Origin: Brachypodius melanocephalos
Taxonomy: Eukaryota > Chordata > Aves > Passeriformes > Pycnonotidae
Direction: 5' to 3'
DNA length: 64,000 nt
Assembly (NCBI GenBank): GCA_013398615.1
Contig: VZSR01003807.1
Location: forward strand, 547,921 to 611,920
Under the pieces are notes generated by a model. It saw only the letters and a list, made by a program, of their open reading frames with translations. It searched no databases and had not been told where the DNA came from. The position numbers and the translations under genes were made by a program. Below are positions 41,201 to 53,792 of this stretch, piece after piece; positions within the stretch are counted from its first letter, which is position 1; every line of letters begins with the position of its first letter.

Positions 41201-44200
41201 GAAAAATGCAACCTGAAGCAGACACTGAGCATGGAAAGTTTCAGCCCAAAATGTTCTTATAGGCAACTGAAAACAGAATTATAGTGGAAAGTGTTAGACT
41301 ACCTTAACTATAGGTATCAGTACCAAATCCACACATAATAAAACAGATTTCACAAGTATCCTAAGTGCTGCTTAATGTTCTTCAGTCCCAAGATATCTTA
41401 TACACTTACCACATGGTAACATGGAAAGTCTAATCAAGCTTGGCACCAAAATGTTGAGTACAGTACACCCTCTCAGAGTCCATTTCTCTTTTAATTACAC
41501 TTATGGAGGCTGTCTTTCTGGTAGTCACAGGAAACTTCCCACTACTGTAAGATCCCAGTTTCCATATTATTTCCTTTGACATAACTAAAAAAATTGAGTG
41601 ACAGTGAACATTATTAATGTTCTTTATTATTCAAATAGTTAATATTATACATATCAGTCATCTTTCAAGATGCAGGAGATATTTTTCACAAATCTTCTGG
41701 CAGTTATAGCTAACACATTTGAATTTTCCTCACTAAAAAAAATTACATAAACCATATCCAATTTCCCTCTAAGCCACTCTTCTATGAAGCTTCCAAATTG
41801 CAATTTTTGCCAATTCAGTTTCCATTTAATTTGCTAATTTTAAGGCCTCATGTATGTGATTGGGGTTTTTTTTTGTTCTCATATGAAATTTATGTAGCAT
41901 TATGCACCACTGAATTTACGTTGCCTTTACTTTCATAACTTAGTGTTGTCAGAGTACAGAATTCTAAGTTGAAGATTTTACCCTAAGAAAATTTACCTCA
42001 ACTCTCACTATGAAGTAGCATGATTGTATCACAGCCACTTTGGCTCTTTTCTGACTGCTGCTAAGATTCTCCTCTGTATCAACAGTACCAATAATTGCAT
42101 TTCCTGTTTGTGTGCTGGTGTTGACTGTTTGACAGAAGTCCTGAAAGATTCAGATGCTGCAGAGCACCTTTAACCAGATTTTTGTACCAGATATAACAAT
42201 GATACCCAAAATTCAACTACTACCAAGAATTGAGACCAAGAGGTACACATATAGAAAACACAAGCCTGTGGAAATAAAACTATATATATCAACTTTTACC
42301 ATCTCACTGCTGTATGCGTTCCAGAATGAACATTGGGTATTCATATCTACTTCAGCTTCCTGTTTTGTCTACAGTTGAACATGGGGTATTTTCTATAAAA
42401 TTAGTTTTCTTTAGCAAAAAGACTAATCTCTCACACTTCCTCCTGTCTCTCAAAAACATTATCAAAATTCAATGTTAACACAGTAACAAATTACAGACTC
42501 ATGAAATTCAGTATGAAAAAAAAGAGCTGTTGTTATTAGTTAAATAACAATACAGCTATAGCCATCAGAAAACCCTCCACTTCTCTCAGCTGCCGATCTG
42601 AATTTGTGGTGTTCAAGTCTGAGGTGTAGCGGCCTAGATAAGCAATAGCCTGAACTGACCAAAAAGTACACAAGAACAATTAATGTGCTCATACTCACAA
42701 AACTCCATGGTTCACAAAATGACTTACCAAGGCCAAGATTTTCAGTCATCTTCAAAGATACACCCAAAGAGACAGTGAAGTAACAGCATACCCCAAGTCA
42801 TGACTGTATGACTAAGAAAGCAATATTTATCTGTTCACTTCTAGGATAATCAGCCTAACAGCCAACCACACTACCAAGGAATCAAAAAACCTCAGGTTCA
42901 AGACTAAAACAAAACTGTGTTCCTTTTTGGAAAGGGATAGATTTTCTCCATCAACAGCTGGCAGAGAGGGTGTCACAGTCTCTGTCATTCATTCTCTGCT
43001 ATGGATTTTGTTCTGCCAAGCAATGTCAGTCCAGCCTTTCCCACAGTAAACATTCCTAATGTTTTCTCCAGATGTTTCCTGTTAAAGCCTATCTTAGTTA
43101 AATGGTATAGACACATAAGATAAAACTTGAGCAATATATAATTGGAATACCGATCATGATGAAAACCAAAATACTTCAGATAGTTGCTACCACTGCTTCA
43201 TATAATACATTCTGTTCTGCAAGCTCTCTGGTATGAAGTGTAGACCAAGACAATAAATACGATACAATACCAATATCATATACTTCTAAAAGTAATTTTC
43301 TGGTAAAGAAAATATCCCTCCATTTTCTCCAAATAAAGTATTAAATCATGCTTTATCATATATCAAATGTACATAATTTAAACCTCAGTGATGCCTCCAA
43401 GATACACTCCCAAGAGATATGGAACAAAGCATTCTAGACTATTAACTAGTTCTATCTTTTCCATTTACATACAACTGTATCAGAATATCTTTGCCAACTC
43501 CCTCATTGGTAGACTTTTGCCTAACATTATTATTGCCTAATAAGTTCTAATGAAGTGGGCTCTTAAAGGGAGAAAATCAACCACACAATTTCGTCATTCA
43601 CATTTGGTATTTCCTGGGATGTTTCTTCTTTGGTATATAGCTCATTTAATGCAATTTTTAACCTAATTGGATGCAATTTTAAAGCTTATCGCACCACAGA
43701 CACACAAGGATGGAAGTATTTTGTATAAATATGATCAAAGCAGCTGGTCACAACAGTAACAAAACAAGACAGGCCTCATCTAAACTCTTATTTTAAAAAC
43801 AAGAGGAGAGAAGAAAGATACCATTGCTAATCTCCACTTTATAAATCAGAACTGAGCCACAGAAAGACTAATGTGATTAATAATATATTTATGGGGGTTG
43901 AGAAATACAATCTTCTTGGCAGTAATTACATTACGAAGTAGTGCAGTGCAAGAGGAGCAGATATACAGGACAAAAGAGTGTTGGCAGCCCAACCTCCAAA
44001 TGTATGTTTCTAGTAGTAAAACATTACAGCATATTGCACAGCAGCACTGATATTTTATTTGGAATATCAGTCTCTGTAGCTACTTAAACTAAGGTGTCAA
44101 CCTTACAGAAATTCTACACTTTGTGTTATACCTGATACAGAATCTCGTATCTGAAAATAATTCAGTCTGCAAAAAATATCAGGTCTGAGTTTGGTTCCAG

Positions 44201-47200
44201 CCACCCCTCACAGGTTTGCAAAACTCTTTGGATATGTTTCCAAACAAGCATCACTTTCCAGCATCACTCATATAATGAGAACTTACTCTAAAACCAATTT
44301 TGCATGAAGGTTAATAATCAGGAACTCACAAGCAGTTATTAGACTGATACTATGTATAAGACTCAAATTGCTTTATCCTGTCTCCTGCTACCCCTTTCAA
44401 TGATGCTGCCCTCTGGGCTACTTCCTCAAGCTTCAGTGCCTTCATAGTTGGAAGGCATAAATTTAATGTTGTATTTAGAATGTGTTTCAAAGACAATGCT
44501 GTAAGAAAAATCCTAGACTTTGTTGAAAAGTGTAAAAAAGGGAAGAGAATGCCATACATTACCCATGTATTTTTTGTTATTCATGCAGCAACCTGCTATG
44601 CTGAAAAGCTTCTGGGTTTGTGATATGCATCAATCTATGTGAGCTATGAACACAAGCTTTGAGATTTGCCATGGACAGAGGGTTTTATGTTAGAAAATCC
44701 AACTTCAGCACTAGAGTCAAAATGTGCCTCTTAGAGTCTACAGTTCAAAGAGAGCTAGCAAGAATGAGTCTGAAAGCAATTAAAGAGACAAATATTTATT
44801 TCTTCATTCCCTACTTCATTTCTGGAAACTTGGAATTTATTCAGAGAGCCCTAAAGTCTTCAAAGACAAAAATTAAGTGCCTAATTAGACATGAAGTCAA
44901 ACAGCTAACTAGAACTACATGGCACAGAAAGAAAATGAGTTCTTTCTATTATAAAAAAATAGCATTTCACACTGTCCAAATACTTCTTGTCTTTTTACAC
45001 TACGATTGTTTTAGTCAACAAATTTTTAGGTAAACATTTTAGTACAGAGTCCAGCAAAATGGAAAGCCAAACCCAATTAGGGTGTATTTGTCCAAGGTCC
45101 TTAATAATATTGATAGTCAGAAACCTTAGACTGTCCACTTATAAAATGGTTAGAAGTTACAATATCATGCGTATTCAGTTAACCAAAAGTTGACTAAATT
45201 CACTTGTAACCTTAGGCTATTTAAGATGCAGAGAAGATTTGATAATAGAAGTGTTAACATTCTATATTGTCTACTCACGACTAATTACAGAAAGGACAAT
45301 CACAGTTCAAAACCAGGATACTGGTTACCTGCTTGATCAGACTGTCAGGTCTTGTTAAAGGCTCTCTTAAGGAAGTTGGAGCAATCAGTTAGTGAAACAT
45401 TTTCAACTCCAATTTAAAGTATCTACAAATCTCACACTAACACACACCAAGAGGCTACTTCAGCCACGCAGAAGCTACATTGAGTTCTTCTATAAAACAG
45501 GTCATACCCCCTCAAAGTAGGAAAAAAGGCAGACAGAATTTTCATCTCTTTTTTTACAATAACATATTTTGGTTTGCTGTTTCTATGTCCTGTAGAAATG
45601 TGATTTTGCTATTAATCAGTGTACACAACTTATTCCTCTCTGTCAAATACTTCAGATATTGTGAAATACAAAAGGCAGTTTAAGGTAAATGTCTCTCGAT
45701 TAGATTCCAATTATGCCTCTTTTGGCTTTAAAATCAATCACATTTGTTAACCACAGGGTGCAAGAATTGCACTTGATAAAGTAAATTCCAGGATGACTGA
45801 AGACACAGTTTCTTCTCAGTGGAAAGTTACATAACCTATTTCCAGAATGCTCTTTTTGAAGACAATGCTTTGTATCCACACTATTGATTTTTTTATGCAG
45901 CTTATTGCAGTAGACATTCATTCATATAAGCTTCAGAAATATGTGACTTCTTGATGCTATTAAAACTGTGCCAGTCACATATTAAGCCATCTGTCAGGAT
46001 GTTATTAGTTGAAAAATATGAATGGACTACTCAATGCCGCATTCAATATTGTTCCAAAAGGAAGCACAAAAGTATATCCAGTCTCAACACTCCAAAGAGA
46101 AGCCTCCTAAAAAATCCCCCAAAACTGCATTTTGTCCTAACAGTATGGTATAAGCAAGAGTCCAAAACTTGACTCAGTTTTCCTGAGGGACAAGAAGAGC
46201 AATGAAAGTTCTCTACAGACGTAGGATGAAAATTACGCAAAATTCCAACCCAGGAGCCACATTACAAAGTATTGACTGGCACTGTGCCCACCACAGACCA
46301 CATGCCAACTGCAGCAGGATGCATGCTAGGTATTCAGCTTCCTGTGATGACCCACTATGTGCCAAGAATTTGGAGTAAGGACAAAATCATGCTGTCTTTC
46401 TTTTCTTGTATCAGCCCTAATTCCCAAGAAATACTTTAATGCAAAAGAGAAGACAAAAGGGTCTTGTGACTGCACCTGTTCTTATACAATTCAAAAGCAA
46501 CTTTAATCAGTAACCCCAAATAAACATATTAATATATCATATATATCATGACCTGAGATGAATATTAGACGAATTTTTAACAACCAAAGCAAAAAGTCCT
46601 CCTTTTGTATTGCAAGCTACATTTTAAAATGCTATTTACCAGAAACTTGAAAAATATGAAAATGTCAAGAACACAATACCTATTGCCAAATATCCAGCAA
46701 TCTGCCAATAAAATCTCTAACCTCTCTAACACATTATTTGAGCCAGTACTTCAAAACTAGACAGAATAGTAAACTCCGCTTGTTCTGAACTTGAAGTTGA
46801 CCAGAAACTCTGTGTTATGTTCTGACGATTGATCTACAAATATCTAAAATAAATTTAAACAGCATTCCTACCCAGCTGTTTTGAAAGGATGTGTTTGCAA
46901 TAAACCCGACCCCAGTCCAGCTTCAAAGGCCTGAAGTACAAGTTAGCAATCGTCCATCTCTTCACAAACAGCAAGACAAACATCCTGCCAACAATGCAGG
47001 CATTAATGAATTAAAATTAGGTGCAAACTCAAACTCAAATACACATTTATGCAGGATTCATTTCTAAATAATTTAAATATGATTGACATTGATTCAGAAG
47101 AGAACCTATCTAGAGAGAAAACACACACAAAGGGTCCGGAAAATTCTAATTCTTGTTGAACAACTTCTCATTTTTTATTCAGCTGATTGGTTCATAAGAA

Positions 47201-47626
47201 AGTCATACTAAAAGATTCCTCACCCTGTATTTGGGAGCTTAAGTAAATTAATTTGTATTTTTTATAATTTATATACAGATTTCCTAGTGGTTAGATATAT
47301 GTACAACACATACAGCTATGCTACAGAGAACACCATTCTCCTCAACTTTGATGGTGCATGATAATTCAGAGTCAAATATTATGGAAACCTCTAGAAACAA
47401 TCTTTTAACAATTACTTTGAACACTAAGATTTAGCTGTTCAGGGTTTTTCAGACAAAATAATCATGAATCATATGCAACTGCTACATGTGAATGAACTAT
47501 ATGAAAGTATCATAGACCCCAGTAATGCACATCAAGATCAATCCTAGAATCCTCTGAAAATACTCTTTTAGGTACAACATGAGTAGTTCTTATAGCTTAG
47601 GAGGAAAATAAGCAAAAACTACTCAC
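35226..47626 (-). other. WDR27: WDR27 intron, 12.4 kb
   Basis: AT-rich intron between the exons at 47627-47729 and 35127-35225. I found no transposon I could name, no RNA gene and no further WD40-like exon on either strand. Open frames of 108 to 124 codons inside it (for example 37568-37936, 40430-40756, 44659-45033) lack recognisable motifs or exon signals. Confidence 0.7.
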
Positions 47627-47729
47627 GTATTTGTCATCTGATCCACTGGCTATAAAGCGTCCACAGGGAGACATCGCAATTCCACATGGATAGCAGCGGC
47701 TACTGTGCCCTTCAAAACGACGTTCACAC
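47627..47729 (-). CDS. WDR27: WDR27 exon, penultimate WD40 blade
   Basis: A 103-bp minus-strand exon. Its first base completes the arginine codon split with the exon at 58876-58973, and 34 codons follow. The peptide begins CERRFEGH and includes CYPCGIAMSPCGRFIASGSDDKY. It holds the GH dipeptide that opens a WD40 blade, the SPCGRF strand and the SDD turn. The acceptor is cttctctgtag and the donor is TAC|gtgagt, both good. The exon ends in phase 0, and the next exon continues the same blade (AYIYE in place of the final WD). The CERRFEGH...YPCGIA signature is what I associate specifically with WDR27. Confidence 0.92.
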
Positions 47730-48815
47730 CTACAGAGAAGTTTCAGTGTTATTTACACCAACTAAAAATTACATCTTTTACTGCCACTTTCATGAAGTCC
47801 TGCTGTTTTCATGTTTTTCTTAGTCTACAAATTCACTAAGGCAAATCCATAATTGTGTTTTAAATATATCGGCAGTAGGATTTTGTCAAAACTGAAAGAC
47901 ACTGAAGAACATGAATGACTAAAAATAAAATGAACAGACAAAACTGCCCCAGGGCAATGACCAAAACCATTGGCCTTGTTTAGTTTACAGGGATAGAAAC
48001 ATTAATAATTAGAAATGAGGAGCTGTGATGCCTATCAATTAGCTAAGGGGAAGGTGTTGTGAAAGTCTGCCCCATGAAGATTCATAAATCTCCCTCAAGT
48101 TATTTATATCAAATGAAGATGCAGTATGTGGAATCATAATATAAATAATTATTGCTTGCTTTTCTCACACCCGAATCTGAATATTTAACCTTTGTTGTCT
48201 ATTTACATTTCTACTCCATACATTAATTTATTGTATATGATAAGTCAAGAAAGACAATTTCCAAATGATGTTCCAAAGTGAAAAATATCTCTCTCTCTGT
48301 CTCTCTGTCCTATAACTGTAGATAATTTCTTACCTATCTGTGTTAAAACATTCTAAAGGAAGGAATGGATTTACAATTAATGCAAGGAATTAATTTCCTA
48401 CTTTTCATGTCAATATTGCAAGAAGCATTGTAGAGTAAGTTTTAAATAGCTGAGCTCGCTTGGACTATTTAAAACTATTAATATTTTTAATGAGATGAAG
48501 ATTAATATCCACCTGAAAAGCACCACACGTTGTAAAGAACCATGACAACTTTGCAGTCACCACAAAACTAATGTTAAAAAAATATTATTTAGAGTTTCCT
48601 CAATATTAAAAAACATTTTAATACAAGTTTCAAGACCAGTAACAGCTGCCATTTACATATGTATACCTCATTTCAGAAGTTTAGTTTATATCTTTGAGGT
48701 ATTATTTTAAAACAGACTTACAATAACCTACATTCTTCTTTTGTCATTATTACGAATGCTGTCAACCTACCCTTCTTACAAAACAAATTCACATACTTCA
48801 CCATAATGCAGAGGT

Positions 48816-48816
<1 letters not shown>

Positions 48817-48844
<28 letters not shown>
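48817..48844 (+). repeat. Poly(T) run, 28 bp
   Basis: Twenty-eight consecutive T inside a WDR27 intron, equal to poly(A) in the sense of the gene. It could be the tail of an old minus-strand retroposed copy, but I recognise no such sequence at 48845 and beyond. The exact length is prone to sequencing error. Confidence 0.95.
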
Positions 48845-48847
<3 letters not shown>

Positions 48848-51800
48848 GTATGCTAGGTCCAGGAACAAATTTGAAATAGTAAAATCTCCTGCCAGCTCCT
48901 GTGATATACAGTTTTTCCTGGTCTGCAGAATCACAGAAGCTATGTAAATTCAATTGACTGAACCTATGTGCAGAAAGCTCTAAATTTTTATACCACATTG
49001 TTCTGTAGTAGACACGCATGTATGTGTAAGAATGGACTAAATGCCAATTTGATTTCATTCACCCAGGTGAAACAGACATACTTAAATAAAAACATTACTC
49101 ATTACTTTGTGACTGGATCTAATTGCTATCACTTATTAAAGCATAAAAGGGACACTTCTGAATGCATGAAAATACATCATTTTATAGAGCCTAACTCTGA
49201 TCTTTACTGTATTCTGTACAACAAAACTACTGATATTAACAGACATTTTGAGCATACAGTAACCAGATGCTTCACCTCAGACAAGTTCTATCTTAAAACT
49301 GCTAAAAGAACCCAACTTAAGAGAACACTACAGTTCAAGAGAAGCAACTTATGAAGACAGCCAATTACTGTGACTAAGATGTAAAAACTTTCTTCGACTT
49401 CAGTTTTTTCACATAAATATTTAGAGACTTTCAGTAACCAATAGCCACATTTGGTCTTTTGAATAACCTGCTCTGTTCAAGCTTCCTATTAACAGCAAAG
49501 AAGAATACTAGCTACCTCAGTCTCCTCAGAATTTTCCTCCTCAGTTAGGCTTCTACATATTATTTATTACATAGAGTAAACTTGTACAACTTAGCCTCAA
49601 GTCCTAGTTGCACTGTTTGCAAATTTCAGGGAGTTCCTTTTCAAAGAGAATTTAAAGAAAAAAAATCTTTTTAATCTTATACTTGTAAGATACATCAGCA
49701 TCATGTGAAAGAAATTTCTTCATGAGAAAAATTAAAAATAATTCATATCCCCTGTCCCTCCTGAAGGTGTCTTCAGGTTCACCATTCTTCCTTAAGTACA
49801 GCACTGGTCATCAGGACTACTTCTAAATGTTTACTTCTAAATTACATTGTCAGGGCCTGTAAAAGATAATTTCCTCAATGGGATCTCCTTCACAGAAGAA
49901 TAAAACACTGCAAAAAACTTCCTTTCAAAAGAAATTCTTCTGTATTTGTGATCAATAACTTGAACATTTCATCTATAAATAGATACATAAGAACTAACAG
50001 GATTCCAAGGTTTTCACTGATCTTTGCTCTGCTGTATCACAGCAGCATAAAGCCATGTCTCAGTCATAGGATAGTGTCCTTTACCTTGGGCTAGCGCAGC
50101 CACATTAATAACCAATTATTTGGTTATATATATATAAACCAATATATAATAGCCAATCCAATAACCTGGTTTCTATTTTCTTAGCTGTTTTCTTGTTCAA
50201 CTCTTCAATTATATCAGGATATACGTTCCATTAAGTTCAGCTACTTCCCCAACCTCTCAAAATCCTACTTTAAAAAGACATTAAAAAAGAGATTCCAATT
50301 AAACTTTCCACAGAATTAAGTAGATTTTTTAACTCAATCTATTAACTCCAGATATCTACAGGTATCATAGCAATGGAAAAAAAAAGTGGACAAAAATCAT
50401 AGAATTATTAGATAGACACTATGTGTATGATTTTAGCTTATTTTAGGGATTGTCTTCTTTCAGGCTTTTTTTTTCATTCTATTTTTTTTAAGTAGCAACA
50501 GGTGGTGATCCAAATTATTTTGGATATTGCAGGTTTTACGTGGCCAGCTGGCATGCTCTCCAGTCTCCTAAAAATGCTTTTCTGGTCAGAGCTTTTCAGG
50601 AGTTACCATGACAAACATCTGGTAATTGCATGGGACAGAAAACAGCCAAGTTTTCCCTATGTTCTCCATTGTACATCTTTTAGTTTACATTCCAAAATAT
50701 GTATCTTTTTATGTTGCAAGAAGACTTGAATAATATTAGAAAAAAAATGTACTGTTTTTTTCTGTCTTTGGAAGAGAAACATATTGGAATGAGTGTCTCT
50801 TTATATATAAGAGAATACTCTCACAAAGACGTCTATTTCATTATACTTGATGCATTAAAAATAAACTGCAAATGAAAGTCTGGGGTTTTTTTCAAAACTC
50901 CTTCATTTGTATTTTGTTACTTTATGCCAGTGCTCTGGTGTTTGTTCACAGACTCTTCAATACCAGCAGATCTACTAAGGCTCTGCAAAATGTGAGCACA
51001 ACTTGACAGTAGTAGTAGCTACCTTAGATTTACAGTACACTTGGTTTTCATTTCATTGAAACACCAAACCCTTCACATATGAGCTCCCAGTGTTTTCACC
51101 ATAGCATCCAGCAGGGACAACATCCCTGTGCTCCTCATCCTCTATATTTTCATGCACCTCCAGTCCCAAACTTGAAGGAACTCCAGACACTCTTTTATCC
51201 CTCAGAATCTGCATAACTAGACTCAAAGGTTCCAAGGTGAAAAAAAGAAAGGAAAAAAAACATATGGCAAACCATGGAATCCTTATGTTCAGAAGAAACC
51301 AAGAAGTAATCAAATTCTGAGTATGTGTATGTTTGTATCTTGCTTAGGATGATTTCAAGCAGCTAGTTCACAGTGAAGATGCAAACTGAAAAGAATCTCA
51401 AAATTCAAACTGCATGTCTGACCCCAAGGTCTCAAAGTGCAATTGTGAGAAAATATATGAGATGAGTTCCCTGTGGGGATTCTGTTAAAATATATTGCCA
51501 GAGGAGCTTATGATCTAGTTGCACAGCATCATAACACTACTTGGAGATTTTGCCTTAATGTCTAATACTATGTACAATTGGCAAATTCTTTCAGAGGCTG
51601 AAAGAAGGTGAAACTGATTTTTTCTGGGATCATACATCAAAGCATTATCATGAAGCTGAGTATTCTGCTGAAGCAATTCAGTATGTGCAAGTAGTTCAGT
51701 ATTCCTCAACTCTTCACTGTGGTTCAATAAGCATCCACTGCCTTTTTTGGGTTTTTTTCAGATGAAAAATGGCTATTTCAGTAGCAAAGAGCATATTTCA

Positions 51801-51984
51801 ACAGCTGAACTTCCATTTCTCAGCTGATCAGAGTGTTAGAGGCAGGCAGCTCCTGCCACCATAGGTGTTTGTGTTGGGTGTTGGGAGATCTTCCTAACAC
51901 CTTGTCCCAGCTATTCTTATTACCTGCAAGAGTAATCTACCACCTATCACATCTACCTCCTCACACTACCATAGTAGCAATGCC

Positions 51985-52379
51985 TTGGGAAGGCTGACCT
52001 GGAACAGAGACTGGACAGAGCTAGAGAATAAAATAGGTATTTATTAAAAGGCCTTTAAGGATACACCTTGGGCAGTCCAAGAGCCTGGCCAGGGCTACAC
52101 CCAATGTGGACCCAAAATGGTCACAAAATGGATGACCAGACACGAGGTCTCACCCTTTTATAAGTTTTGGTCCATTTGCATGTTGGAGTTAGTTCCCAAT
52201 TACATCTTCAGATTATGAAGTTCCATCCTTGTTTTCTCTCTCAGTCCACAGTTGTTTATGCTTTTGGGCCTGAAAACTTGTAACAGTTGTCCTTGGTCTC
52301 CATCTGGAAAAGGATTTGGTTTGTCTACCTACTCTGTGAAGAGAGCTTACTAACACTTAATATGAGGCTCAGAATCACA
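51985..52379 (-). mobile_element. LTR fragment of an endogenous retrovirus, minus orientation
   Basis: On the minus strand the piece reads as an LTR in the right order. It begins near TGTGATTCTGAGCC (52379), has a TATA box in ttataaaagggtg (about 52155), then TTAATAAATACC containing AATAAA (about 52040), followed by R/U5-like sequence. It resembles LTR sequences I know from passerine genomes. I could not find a matching target duplication, and the 3' end may extend to about 51835. No internal retroviral genes accompany it, so it is probably a solo or truncated LTR. Confidence 0.7.
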
Positions 52380-52680
52380 CCTCTAGGCAGCACAGAATCT
52401 AAAAAAAATATGAAAGCTAAAACTCAAGGCATCAGTAGCATCCCAGACTTCTAGTTTGGGCTATACTAACTCTTCCCATGCTCTCTCTATTTCTGGGTAG
52501 GTAATAAGCACAGAACATCAGACAGCATAGCACAACTGTCCCTTTCCTGTTTTCTAAATTAATTTTCAATTTCAGCTGTTATTGTACATCTTGCTGTCTT
52601 AGTCAATATCACATCAGCTCCCCCAGCAAGTTCCCCATACCCTACTTTTTCTGTGGTAAGTAAAGAAAAAATGCAATTTT

Positions 52681-53062
52681 CATAGAATCACAAAGTGACG
52701 ACATGGCTGAGGTTGTTAGGCAGCTCTGGAGGTCATCTTATCAAAGCTCACTGCTCATATACAGCCAGTGTGGCTTCACCAATGCTAAACAGAGGGGAGG
52801 TATTCATCTCCCATAACCTGCTGGCACTGTTCTTCCTGATACAGCCCAGGACATCATAAGCCTTCTTTGCCTCAAGGGCACATTTCTGGCTCGTGTTCAT
52901 CTCAGTGCCCTTTTCTGCAAAGCTGTTTTCCACCTAGTGCCACTCCTTGGCATATATTGGTGCCTGGGGGTTGCATTTGGTGCCAAGAGGACTTTGCACT
53001 TCCCCTTGCTGCACTTCATAAGGATTCTGTCAACTCATTTGTACAGACTTCTACAGCCTGAA
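52681..53062 (-). mobile_element. CR1 LINE with internal deletion, minus orientation
   Basis: On the minus strand this is CR1 ORF2 sequence: a region near gaagtgcaaagtcctcttgg, the caccaatata stretch, gatgaacacgagccagaaatgtgccc, then aggaagaacagtgccagcagg. It then passes, about 70 bp before the end, to the CR1 3' terminus (cctcagccatgtcgtcactttgtgattct). Several hundred bases that normally separate these parts are missing, so the copy has lost an internal segment. The 3' terminus at 52681 still shows the tgattcta-type end. Confidence 0.8.
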
Positions 53063-53787
53063 TCAAGGAGCAGAGTGCATGGGTGTGATTCCAAGGCTGG
53101 TCAGGGCAATTAAGGGCTATTGGTGCAGTGAGGGTCCTCACAGTGCAGCCTATAGTACCTTGAGTAAAGATGCATCTGAAAATCTGAGGTCAAGCCAGGT
53201 CACACAATTAACTGTCACATAGAAGGAAGAAGCTTTATTGCATTATGGCTTTAGCCATAATTTACTGATGAGCAAGGAAGGTTCACAGAAGTGCCTAAAA
53301 GCTTTACAGGGGATCTGAAATCTGCCTTGGGGAAGAAAATTTTACACTACTTCACATTCTAAAACTTCTCTTGAGGAAACAGACTACTTGGAATGAACCG
53401 TGCAAGAGAAGCTGCAGAAAATTGGACACACTTTTTTTTTTATTATAAGCCAGGCATGAAGGTGCCTGTATTCATGGAACTTTGCTAGCAAAATATGAGC
53501 TGGTGTTACAAAGTGTTTAGTCAATATTCTAAATGCATTTAACAAAGTGAAGAGTGCAACACTATGAATTTACAGTTTCCTCCTAACTGAATGAAAGAAA
53601 TTTCCTTTCTTCTGGACATTTACAGCACAGAATTATCTAATCTACAAGTTGGAGGAAGTGAGAAATTGAAAGGATCCAGACTGATAAAGCAGAATTAAAA
53701 ACTGTCAAATGAAATTTAAGTGATATATGAACATATTAAAGCAGCTGGTATTTAGTCTAGTCTGATACTTCCTGTTGTTATGAGTTT

Positions 53788-53792
53788 ACTGT
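53788..53792. repeat. Left target-site duplication ACTGT
   Basis: Identical to 55210-55214 and directly abuts the TG end of the LTR at 53793-55209. Confidence 0.85.

Noticed and set aside
44659..45033. 124-codon open frame on the plus strand
   Set aside because: Lysine-rich reading of AT-rich intron sequence with no family resemblance. No promoter or exon structure seen.
48968..49354. 128-codon open frame on the plus strand
   Set aside because: Inside a WDR27 intron, antisense, with no recognisable domain or splice context. Its composition matches the AT-rich background.
50112..50140. Palindromic TTGGTTATATATATATAAACCAA-like stretch
   Set aside because: A short TA tract between six-base arms. 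Expected in AT-rich sequence and given no separate entry.
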